A DNA stretch of 5,235 nt from positions 1-5,235 of the forward strand of contig JAQCDI010000202.1 in the NCBI GenBank assembly GCA_027620595.1. The letters run 5' to 3'. The notes below the pieces were generated by a model that was not told the origin of the DNA, searched no databases, and saw only the letters and a list, made by a program, of their open reading frames with translations. Below, piece by piece: positions 1 to 5,235 of this stretch (its first letter is position 1; the number at the start of each line of letters is the position of its first letter). A program made the position numbers and the translations under genes. Source of the DNA: Bacteroidota bacterium. Its GTDB lineage: Bacteria > Bacteroidota > Rhodothermia > Rhodothermales > UBA10348.

Positions 1-2
1 TG

Positions 3-1163
3 GAGGGGTATTCGGAAGCCGTGGCCGCTTCACTGAAAGCCGCTTCGACGGTGTCCCGGCCAGCGCCCTCCCGACCGCCCGTCGAGGCTCCTGCCTCTTC
101 CGCCGATCCAGGACCTTCAGCGGACCCGGAACCACCGTTGGACGCGGATGCGGCTTCTGACGCACCTCCTGCCTGGGAGGATTTGGAGACCATGGGCCCC
201 GGCCACAGTGACGCATCGGCTCATGAGACTGCTGCCACGGATGCCGCGGATACCACAGATGCCACGGAGCCGGACGCACTCCCAGGGGATCCATGGGAAT
301 CGGATCAATCCAACGCCGATTCCGCTCATGGAGAAGATGAGGAAGACGAACCCTGGGCTGAAGTGACACGCGATGAGCCCGCCGTTTCCTTGGAAGACGG
401 CGCGGCGGAAGGGGCGGATCATGCCCTTCCGGCAGATGGATCACCTGCTTGGTCGGAAGGCATCGAAGCCGCCATTTCCAGGGCGGACGCCCAGTTTGAA
501 GCAGAAGCGATTCCTGAAGAGGGGTCCGAAGTCGGCCCATCCGACCCGGTTGCACCGGCTACGACGCGTACCTCCCGTTCAGCACGCGCCTATGAGGACC
601 GCCACAGCAGTTCTTCGCGCCTCCTGGTGGGCATTGCGGCCATTGTCATTCTCGTCGTTGCAGCGGCCCTGCTGTATCGATTCGTCCTTGTACCCGAGGT
701 CTCTGATTCTCCAGTAGTGATGGCGGACGATTCCAGCGCAACCGAAGGGAACGGTATGCCGGAGGCCGAGCTGGACTCAAGCGCTGTCACAACGGCTACC
801 CCGGAAGAACCTACCGGATCACAAGGAGCGGACGCCGAGGATGGCCCGTCGGCCAACCCATCGGATCCGGTTCGTCCGACCGCTGATCCCGCAGCGACGG
901 AAGCCCTGCCTACCGTCACCGCCGGGATGGGCGGCTACACCCTCGTCGTTGGATCCACACTCAATGCCGCCAGTGCGGAACGCGTCCGCGGCCGTTTTAC
1001 CGACTTGGGACTGCCCACCGGCGTCCTTGCCGTAACAGCAGACAGCACCACGCGCTATAGGATTGCCGTGGGACACTTTGCCACCGCCGCCGGCGCGGAC
1101 AGCCTACGGATTCTCAAGGCATCGGAACTGCCCGAAGGAACCTGGGTGCTTTCCGTTCGCTAA
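3..1163 (+). CDS. SPOR-domain single-pass membrane protein (5' partial)
   Basis: Envelope protein whose C-terminal SPOR domain is expected to bind denuded septal peptidoglycan. Residues are numbered from the GTG at 21. Residues 1-195 are Pro/Ala/Ser/Asp/Glu-rich, strongly acidic and probably disordered. A single transmembrane helix covers about 201-222 (LLVGIAAIVILVVAAALLYR), with Arg-rich sequence before it (RTSRSARAYEDR), which places the N-terminal region in the cytoplasm. A second acidic Ser/Thr/Pro linker precedes the SPOR domain at about 304-380 (starting GGYTLVVGS, then a YRIAVGHF strand, ending WVLSVR). The frame stays open to the left edge and reads EGYSEAV before the GTG. A GGAGG at 2-6 lies 14 nt from that GTG, too far for a convincing start, so I treat the gene as 5' truncated. 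In Bacteroidota, related proteins carry an N-terminal HU-like domain, and EGYS would suit the end of one, but that domain is not visible here. Downstream is exbB after 69 nt. Confidence 0.8.
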   Translation, partial: EGYSEAVAASLKAASTVSRPAPSRPPVEAPASSADPGPSADPEPPLDADAASDAPPAWEDLETMGPGHSDASAHETAATDAADTTDATEPDALPGDPWESDQSNADSAHGEDEEDEPWAEVTRDEPAVSLEDGAAEGADHALPADGSPAWSEGIEAAISRADAQFEAEAIPEEGSEVGPSDPVAPATTRTSRSARAYEDRHSSSSRLLVGIAAIVILVVAAALLYRFVLVPEVSDSPVVMADDSSATEGNGMPEAELDSSAVTTATPEEPTGSQGADAEDGPSANPSDPVRPTADPAATEALPTVTAGMGGYTLVVGSTLNAASAERVRGRFTDLGLPTGVLAVTADSTTRYRIAVGHFATAAGADSLRILKASELPEGTWVLSVR

Positions 1164-1232
1164 AGGGACGTGCCCGTCAAGGGGGCGCCCGAGACCTTCC
1201 TCCATCCTCACACCTGCTTCAGGATTCCTTCC

Positions 1233-1970
1233 ATGAGCCTTCAGGCCTTTCAGGAAATCGACCCAGGCTTGGACAGCCTGCAGACCGTCACCGATCCGAA
1301 CGCCGTGTCCCAGCTGGACATCATTTTCCAGGCAGGATGGATCATGATTCCGATCGTGCTCCTCTCTTTCCTGACCGTGTATCTGCTGGTCGAGCGGCTC
1401 ATGACCATCCGCAAATCGATGACGGACCGAGGAGAAATCATGGGCCGGATCCGGGACTATGTCTCGGCCGGAAATATCAACGGTGCACAGGCCTTCTGCG
1501 AGGTGCAGAACAAGCCGTTGACCCGCATCCTCAAGCACGGTCTCGAGCGCCTGGGGCGTCCCATATCGGAGATCCAGGATGCTGTCAACGCGTGGGGCAA
1601 GCACGAGGCGTTTGAACTCGAGAAACGAATGGATATCCTGGCAAGCATCGCGGGGATTGCTCCCATGCTGGGCTTCCTCGGTACGGTAACGGGAATGATC
1701 GACGCCTTCCAGGAAATCCAGAATCTGCAGGGCAACGTAAACCCGAGCGTCCTGGCTGGTGGAATCTGGGAAGCACTGATCTCGACGGCTGCTGGGTTGG
1801 TCGTGGGCATCCTGGCCTTCTTCTTCTACAACTACCTGCTGGGCCGTATCAACCGGCTGGTCAATGACATGGAGCAGTCGGCCACCGAATTCATCGACAT
1901 GCTCCAGGCGCCAACGCCCCAGCGTTCCGCCTCCGCCTCCGCCTCGAAAGACTACACCTCCAGTTTCTGA
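1233..1970 (+). CDS. exbB: MotA/TolQ/ExbB-family proton channel protein
   Basis: Inner-membrane pentameric proton channel subunit that, with ExbD/TolR, turns proton-motive force into mechanical work on TonB- or TolA-type partners. The 245-residue product has three membrane segments at about 34-54, 135-157 and 183-205, with a cytoplasmic domain between the first two. The family signatures are clear: IAPMLGFLGTVTGMIDAF at about 142-159 and STAAGLVVGILAFFFYN at about 184-200. Thr151 and Thr185 match the pore threonines of E. coli ExbB (T148, T181). ATG 1233 is chosen because AGGA (1221-1224) lies 8 nt upstream. An in-frame GTG at 1170 would add 21 residues (PVKGAPETFLHPH...) with no family support. 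The C-terminus carries a (Ser-Ala)3 tail encoded by a hexanucleotide repeat. The stop is 8 nt before exbD. Sequence alone cannot decide between an ExbB, TolQ or AglR role. Confidence 0.93.
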   Translation: MSLQAFQEIDPGLDSLQTVTDPNAVSQLDIIFQAGWIMIPIVLLSFLTVYLLVERLMTIRKSMTDRGEIMGRIRDYVSAGNINGAQAFCEVQNKPLTRILKHGLERLGRPISEIQDAVNAWGKHEAFELEKRMDILASIAGIAPMLGFLGTVTGMIDAFQEIQNLQGNVNPSVLAGGIWEALISTAAGLVVGILAFFFYNYLLGRINRLVNDMEQSATEFIDMLQAPTPQRSASASASKDYTSSF

Positions 1971-1978
1971 TCCGGCAC

Positions 1979-2386
1979 ATGGCCATCAATTTCTCCACGG
2001 AACGCAAGCTGCTGATTTCGTTCAGCCAGGCCGGATTGGCAGACATTGTATTGTTGCTGCTGATCTTCTTCCTGTTGACAAGCAACTTCATTCCCCAATT
2101 CGGCATCCAGGTCACGCTGCCCCGCACCCAGGCGGCATCTCCAACGGCCGGGCAGTTCGTCTCGGTGGCCGTGACGGCCAATGGTACGTTCTATGTCGAG
2201 CAGCAGCAGGTACCCCGCGAACAGCTCATCCCCGCCATCCAGGACGTGTTGGGCGGTCGGACAGCCCTCGTCCTGCGGGCTGACGAGAATGCCCTGGTAA
2301 AACACATGGCCGATGTGGCCAATGCGGCCCGGGCATTGAACCTCAGGGTACTCATGGCCACCGATCAACGGGGCGGGCCGAACTGA
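1979..2386 (+). CDS. exbD: ExbD/TolR-family biopolymer transport protein
   Basis: Partner of the upstream channel; ExbD/TolR dimers sit inside the ExbB/TolQ pentamer and carry the proton-responsive aspartate. The 135-residue product has a short cytoplasmic N-terminus (MAINFSTERKLL), one transmembrane helix at about 18-36 with the key acidic residue Asp22 (sequence GLADIVLLLLIFFLL), and a periplasmic domain from about 38 that starts FGIQVTLPR, the usual 'v.LP' strand. Later segments match the family fold: VTANGTFYVEQQQV, then ALVLRADENALVKHMADVANAARA. Length is normal for the family (130-145). The ATG follows the exbB stop by 8 nt and lacks a good ribosome site, suggesting translational coupling. 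No TonB or TolA-like gene follows; the next gene is convergent. ExbD versus TolR cannot be settled from sequence. Confidence 0.93.
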   Translation: MAINFSTERKLLISFSQAGLADIVLLLLIFFLLTSNFIPQFGIQVTLPRTQAASPTAGQFVSVAVTANGTFYVEQQQVPREQLIPAIQDVLGGRTALVLRADENALVKHMADVANAARALNLRVLMATDQRGGPN

Positions 2387-2446
2387 CGGGTCCGTCATTC
2401 GGGTGTCTGCTTTTCGCAGCTTCGGTCCCCTGCTGCCCAGCGCAGG
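2384..2446. terminator. Weak hairpins in the exbD/yifB tail-to-tail gap
   Basis: The short gap between the convergent exbD and yifB genes holds two small inverted repeats. TGACG-GGTC-CGTCA (2384-2397) overlaps the exbD stop codon. CCTGC-(8 nt)-GCAGG spans 2429-2446. Neither is followed by a T-run on either strand, so they are not textbook intrinsic terminators. They could end transcription weakly or protect 3' ends, or be chance in GC-rich DNA. Confidence 0.2.
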
Positions 2447-2472
2447 CGGATTCCGTGCCTCGGCTGTGCGGT

Positions 2473-3936
2473 TCAACGATCTGTCTCCCGATAGCGAAGA
2501 GCCTCCGCCACCTGGTTTTTCTGTACCCGATCGGTCCTGTCCAACGCGGCAATCGTAAGGCATATCCGCCTCGTCCGCTCCAACGCACGCATCGACAGTC
2601 CCATGCCACTGGCGGCCCGGATGAGCACCTCATGCTCCTCGTGCGCTATGACCGGCGGATTGTCCATCAGACGCCGGGCGGCACTGCGTACGCCTTCGGA
2701 CAATTCTGCGGTCCGGGCGGGAGGCATTGCCAGGCTTTGTTCGGGGTCCACCGGGGGTACCGACACATGCAGATCGATACGATCCAGGATGGGACGGCTG
2801 AGTCTTCGACGATAGCGGTCCAGGTCCCGGGCTGTACATCGGCAGGCCCCCTGTTCGCTCCCCTCCATGCCGCAAGGACACGGATTCATGGCGGCAAGGA
2901 GCTGAAAACCCGCCGGAAAGATCTCCACACCCCCTGCCCGGCTGATGGCCACCCGGCCTTCCTGCAACGGCTCCCGCAGACCTTCCAGGACCGATCGGTC
3001 GAATTCGGGCAGTTCATCCAGGAAGAGGACGCCGTTGTGGGCCAGGGACACCTCGCCCGGACGGATCGGGGTACCGCCTCCCAGCATACCGGCTGCCGAC
3101 ACGGTGTGATGCGGACTGCGGAAGGGCCGACGCGGCAAAAGGTCCGTACCCGGACGGTGAAGGGAATGCAGACACGTGGTCTCGATGGCTTGGTCGCGCC
3201 TCCAACCGGGCAGGATGCCCGGAAAGCAGCGTGCCATGAAGGTCTTGCCACACCCCGGCGGACCGATGAGGCGGATGTTGTGGCGCCCGGCAGCCGCGAC
3301 CTGCAATGCGCGGATCGTGGTTTCCTGGCCGATCACACCGACGAAGTCCGGGACGGCATCATCCAGCGTGTCGCGGCTGCCGGGCGCAAACACATGGGCC
3401 GAACGCCCACCACCCAGCGCTTCGACAGCGGCGCGCAACGAAGGAATGGGATAGACCCGCAGATGTGGGAACGCCTGCGCCTCGGGTAGATTGCCTTCGG
3501 GAAGGATGACCCGCTGCTGCCCGAAACGGGTGGCGCTCATGAGCGCCACCATGACGCCGCTCACCGGCCGGACCGACCCGTCCAAGGCCAGTTCGCCCAA
3601 CGAAAGCCATATCTCAGCCAGATCCGCTGGTCGGGATACCTGACCATCGGCCACCAGGATGCCCAATGCTATCGGCAGATCCAATGCAGAACCTTCTTTC
3701 TGCGTGTCGGCCGGCGCCAGGTTGACCGTGATGGCGCCGCGCGGAAACCGGTATCCGCTCGAAAGGATGGCACCACGTATCCGGTCGAGGGCCTCCCTCA
3801 CCGCTCCGCGCGCCAAACCGACCACCGTGTGCCGTGGAATGCCGGGCGTGATGACCACTTCGATGGACACCGCAGGCGACTGCAGATGGATGGGACCGGC
3901 TCCGGTGAGCCGACAATATCGGATGCGGGTGTTCAT
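2473..3936 (-). CDS. yifB: YifB/ComM-family Mg-chelatase-like AAA+ ATPase
   Basis: AAA+ ATPase of the family whose Vibrio/Haemophilus member ComM is a hexameric branch-migration helicase aiding integration of transforming DNA. The 487-residue product has an N-terminal Lon-S5-like domain at about 1-175 (VEV/VVGL strand region, VNLAPAD at 71-77, KEGSALDLPIA). The Mg-chelatase-type AAA+ core has Walker A GPPGCGKT (225-232), the family block RPFRSPHHTVSAAGMLGGG (269-288), Walker B VLFLDE (303-308) and AMNPCPCG (349-356). CRCT (365-368) and RYRRRLSRPILDRIDLH (374-390) follow. The four cysteines 353, 355, 365 and 367 form the family's zinc-ribbon-like knuckle. The C-terminal LSMRALER...ALRYRETDR is the usual ending. 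The start MNTRIRY is chosen because the conserved N-terminus begins there; ATGs at 3969 and 4014 would add 11 and 26 residues without family support. The region between RSAARR and GLSMRA is about 20 residues shorter than in E. coli YifB (from memory). It is convergent with exbD and divergent from nadK. Confidence 0.95.
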   Translation of the reverse strand: MNTRIRYCRLTGAGPIHLQSPAVSIEVVITPGIPRHTVVGLARGAVREALDRIRGAILSSGYRFPRGAITVNLAPADTQKEGSALDLPIALGILVADGQVSRPADLAEIWLSLGELALDGSVRPVSGVMVALMSATRFGQQRVILPEGNLPEAQAFPHLRVYPIPSLRAAVEALGGGRSAHVFAPGSRDTLDDAVPDFVGVIGQETTIRALQVAAAGRHNIRLIGPPGCGKTFMARCFPGILPGWRRDQAIETTCLHSLHRPGTDLLPRRPFRSPHHTVSAAGMLGGGTPIRPGEVSLAHNGVLFLDELPEFDRSVLEGLREPLQEGRVAISRAGGVEIFPAGFQLLAAMNPCPCGMEGSEQGACRCTARDLDRYRRRLSRPILDRIDLHVSVPPVDPEQSLAMPPARTAELSEGVRSAARRLMDNPPVIAHEEHEVLIRAASGMGLSMRALERTRRICLTIAALDRTDRVQKNQVAEALRYRETDR

Positions 3937-3974
3937 ATGGTTGATCGACCCACATGCGGGTAAGGACATAACCG

Positions 3975-4006
3975 CTGGAAGATGGCCGCCATGTCCCGTA
4001 TGTTCG
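3975..4006 (+). promoter_or_regulatory. Candidate Bacteroidota-type promoter of nadK
   Basis: CTG (3975-3977), 21 nt, then TATGTTCG (3999-4006). This fits the Bacteroidota -33/-7 promoter (TTG, 17-23 nt, TAnnTTTG) with one change in each box. The -7 box sits inside CCGTATGTTCG, the same extended element as in the tRNA promoter. Transcription would start near 4011, giving a leader of about 16 nt to ATG 4027. That supports 4027 rather than the upstream ATGs 3982, 3991 and 4000. I found no matching promoter for yifB on the other strand. Confidence 0.45.
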
Positions 4007-4026
4007 GCCAACACCTGCCCACACCC

Positions 4027-4908
4027 ATGCGCTTCGGAATCACCGGAAATCCCGGAAAAACATCCTTATGGCAACCTCTCGTGGAACTCATCGAGCGCCT
4101 CGAGACGTCGGGGTATGCCTATGTCCTGCATCCGGATATGGCAGCAGGCCTCATCAAGGCCGGGTGGCCGCAAGCCGCTGGCCGGGCTGCTTCGTCCCCC
4201 GATGCCTTTTGTGACGAAGCCGACATCCTGCTCTCTTTCGGAGGGGATGGAACGTTGCTCAACACCGTGGCGGCCTTTGGCACCTCCCACAAACCCATCC
4301 TGGGGGTGAACCACGGGCGGCTGGGCTTTCTGGCCAACGTGGAAGGCTCGGAACTGGCCCACCGGCTGCAGCAGCTGGACGAGGGCGACTTTGTGGTGGA
4401 GGAGCGCCTGGTCCTGGAAGCGCATGCCACCTCGGGCACCCCGTTGGCCCTGAACCGGGCGGTCAACGAGTTCACCATCCAGCGATCTGGAGCTGCCGGG
4501 TTGCTCAGCATCGAAGTGCTCGTGGATGGCGTCCACCTGAACACGTACTGGGCCGACGGACTGATCATTTCCACCCCTACGGGGTCCACGGCCTACTCCC
4601 TGGCCTTGGGCGGGCCGATCATGGCGCCGGGCTGTGGCTCTGTCCTGATAACCCCCATCGCCCCCCACTCGCTGACCGTGCGGCCGGTCGTGCTGCCGGA
4701 TTCCTCTTCGATACGGGTCCGCGTCCTGGACGCCGACCGGCCGCACATCTTCACTGCCGATGGCATGACGGCTGAAGGCGACCTGTTCCACGACCCGATC
4801 ACCATTGCCCGCGCCGCCCACCGTTTCCGGCTCATCCGCTTCAAGGATCAGGACTATTTCTCGACCCTGCGCTCGAAGTTGATGTGGGGTGCGCGCAAGA
4901 CCAATTGA
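4027..4908 (+). CDS. nadK: NAD kinase (ATP/polyphosphate-dependent NAD+ kinase)
   Basis: Cytoplasmic enzyme (EC 2.7.1.23) that phosphorylates NAD+ to NADP+, the only de novo source of NADP in bacteria. The 293-residue product is of normal family length. Signatures in order: N-terminal MRFGITGNPGK strand-loop; FGGDGTLLNT with GGDG at 72-75 (Asp74 is the catalytic base position); GVNHGRLGFLANV at 93-105; the NE pair at 147-148 for ribose binding; WADGLIISTPTGSTAYSLALGGPI at 175-198. The C-terminal ITPIAPHSLTVRPVVLP (208-224) follows. All key residues are present. Start 4027 is chosen because NadK proteins normally begin just before the FGI strand and because the promoter box at 3999-4006 would lie inside a longer gene. 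ATG 3991 has GGAAG 9 nt upstream and would add 12 residues, so it remains possible. Divergent from yifB with 90 nt between starts; tRNA-Phe follows after 147 nt. Confidence 0.96.
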   Translation: MRFGITGNPGKTSLWQPLVELIERLETSGYAYVLHPDMAAGLIKAGWPQAAGRAASSPDAFCDEADILLSFGGDGTLLNTVAAFGTSHKPILGVNHGRLGFLANVEGSELAHRLQQLDEGDFVVEERLVLEAHATSGTPLALNRAVNEFTIQRSGAAGLLSIEVLVDGVHLNTYWADGLIISTPTGSTAYSLALGGPIMAPGCGSVLITPIAPHSLTVRPVVLPDSSSIRVRVLDADRPHIFTADGMTAEGDLFHDPITIARAAHRFRLIRFKDQDYFSTLRSKLMWGARKTN

Positions 4909-4924
4909 AGGCCGGAACGCCGCC

Positions 4925-4953
4925 CGATACCACCTGACGCAGGCGTCGATACC
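4925..4953. repeat. Short direct repeat and palindrome after nadK
   Basis: CGATACC occurs at 4925-4931 and 4947-4953, flanking the near-palindrome GACGC-AG-GCGTC (4936-4947). No T-run follows, so it is a poor terminator. It may contribute to ending nadK transcription, or be chance. Confidence 0.2.
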
Positions 4954-5012
4954 TCCAGGAGCGACGACGATTGTAAACCTCTGGTGAAACCGCTTCGGCC
5001 CCACACGGTTGG

Positions 5013-5044
5013 TTGCATCCGCTTCGAGGACCACCGTATATTCG
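5013..5044 (+). promoter_or_regulatory. Promoter of tRNA-Phe
   Basis: TTG (5013-5015), 21 nt, TATATTCG (5037-5044): a near-perfect Bacteroidota -33/-7 promoter (TTG, 17-23 nt, TAnnTTTG; one mismatch). It can equally be read as sigma-70-like TTGCAT, 18 nt, TATATT. Transcription would begin near 5049-5051, only about 5-7 nt before the mature tRNA 5' end at 5056, which is typical for a short-leader tRNA transcript. Confidence 0.6.
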
Positions 5045-5055
5045 CAGGCTCGTTT

Positions 5056-5128
5056 GGTCAGGTAGCTCAGTTGGTAGAGCAATGGACTGAAAATCCATGT
5101 GTCGGGGGTTCAAATCCCTCCCTGACCA
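5056..5128 (+). tRNA. tRNA-Phe (anticodon GAA)
   Basis: A complete 73-nt cloverleaf. Acceptor stem GGTCAGG (5056-5062) pairs with CCTGACC (5121-5127), seven perfect pairs. The D arm is GCTC (5065-5068) and GAGC (5077-5080) around AGTTGGTA. The anticodon stem ATGGA/TCCAT (5082-5086, 5094-5098) closes loop CTGAAAA, anticodon GAA at 5089-5091, with A37 next to it as usual for Phe. The variable loop is GTGTC. The T arm GGGGG/CCCTC closes TTCAAAT with one G-T pair. The discriminator base is A at 5128. The following bases are CAC, so the 3' CCA is not encoded and must be added by CCA-adding enzyme, as in most Bacteroidota tRNA genes. Confidence 0.98.
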
Positions 5129-5176
5129 CACTCCGGCCCGATTGTCGTCCCCAACCCGCGATAGACAGGCCGGAAG

Positions 5177-5203
5177 CTCCACGGATTCTCAACATCCACG
5201 GAG
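5177..5203. repeat. Imperfect hairpin with embedded direct repeat
   Basis: CTCCACGGAT (5177-5186) can pair with ATCCACGGAG (5194-5203) around loop TCTCAAC, with two central mismatches (8 of 10 pairs). The same arms contain the direct repeat TCCACGGA at 5178-5185 and 5195-5202. A second, wider inverted repeat, TCCGGCC (5132-5138) with GGCCGGA (5168-5174), lies just after the tRNA. There is no T-run, so an intrinsic terminator for the tRNA is doubtful. Its position directly upstream of the -33 box at 5204 would also suit an operator. Confidence 0.3.
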
Positions 5204-5235
5204 TTGCACCCGGTTCGAAGCCGGCCGTATCTTTG
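5204..5235 (+). promoter_or_regulatory. Promoter of the next gene (beyond window)
   Basis: TTG (5204-5206), 21 nt, TATCTTTG (5228-5235): a perfect match to the Bacteroidota -33/-7 consensus TTG, N17-23, TAnnTTTG. It ends on the last base of the window, so transcription would start a few bases outside. It aligns without gaps to the tRNA-Phe promoter at 24 of 32 positions, including the spacer. The gene it serves is not visible. Confidence 0.55.

Noticed and set aside
1170..1232. GTG 1170 as the exbB start
   Set aside because: The added 21 residues do not resemble a membrane-protein N-terminus, and ATG 1233 has a better-spaced AGGA.
1164..1232. Terminator or promoter between the SPOR gene and exbB
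   Set aside because: Only a 4-bp GACG/CGTC stem and the palindrome GGGCGCCC are present, with no T-run and no -7 box; co-transcription is the simpler reading.
1104..1604. Minus-strand frame (166 codons) opposite exbB
   Set aside because: Shadow of the exbB coding sequence; no family resemblance seen.
1952..2563. Minus-strand frame (203 codons) opposite exbD
   Set aside because: Antisense to a clear exbD, with no domain and no promoter.
2455..3489. Long plus-strand open frame (344 codons) opposite yifB
   Set aside because: It is wholly antisense to a gene with every YifB motif intact; its translation is Arg/His/Pro/Gly-rich with no recognisable domain. High-GC DNA often leaves the opposite strand open.
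4066..5082. Long minus-strand open frame (338 codons) opposite nadK and the tRNA
   Set aside because: Antisense to nadK and running into the tRNA gene; composition is typical of a shadow frame and no domain is seen.
4841..5182. Minus-strand frame (113 codons) containing GRDLNPRHMDFQSIALP
   Set aside because: This peptide is the antisense translation of the tRNA-Phe gene, a well-known source of false hypothetical proteins. It is not a gene.
1..5235. Mobile elements, CRISPR arrays, defence or toxin-antitoxin genes
   Set aside because: No transposase, integrase, spaced repeat array or small gene pair was seen; although tRNA genes often serve as integration sites, no duplicate of the tRNA 3' end occurs in the window.

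Overview
The window is a G+C-rich (roughly 60% by eye), densely coded stretch of an ordinary chromosomal housekeeping region. It most likely comes from a high-GC member of the Bacteroidota/Rhodothermota (Rhodothermales or Balneolales-like). Three things point there. The SPOR membrane protein sits directly before an ExbB/ExbD pair. The starts mostly lack good Shine-Dalgarno sequences. Three promoter candidates carry the TAnnTTTG-type -7 box with a TTG/CTG at 21-nt spacing, which is characteristic of that lineage. The taxonomic placement is inference; no 16S or other marker is present.

Layout, left to right. (1) Positions 3-1163, plus strand: the C-terminal part of a single-pass membrane protein with a long acidic N-terminal region, one transmembrane helix and a C-terminal SPOR (peptidoglycan-binding) domain. 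Its frame is open to the left edge. (2) 1233-1970 and 1979-2386, plus strand: exbB/tolQ-like and exbD/tolR-like proton-channel genes, separated by only 8 nt and probably co-transcribed with the SPOR gene. (3) 2387-2472: a short tail-to-tail gap with weak hairpins. (4) 2473-3936, minus strand: a YifB/ComM-family AAA+ ATPase. (5) 3937-4026: a divergent promoter region. (6) 4027-4908, plus strand: NAD kinase (nadK). (7) 5056-5128, plus strand: tRNA-Phe(GAA) without encoded CCA, preceded by a good promoter. (8) 5129-5235: non-coding, with an imperfect hairpin and a second promoter that strikingly resembles the tRNA promoter and ends exactly at the window edge, so another gene should start just beyond it.

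Functionally the first three genes form an envelope module: a proton-motive-force-driven ExbBD/TolQR motor beside a septal-peptidoglycan-binding protein. The right half holds unrelated housekeeping genes: a DNA-processing/competence ATPase, NADP synthesis and a tRNA. I found no mobile element, CRISPR, toxin-antitoxin or defence system, and no evidence of a new multi-gene system. The observation most worth following is the shared extended promoter element CCGTATnTTyG upstream of nadK, tRNA-Phe and the unseen next gene, and the 24/32-base match between the last two promoters.
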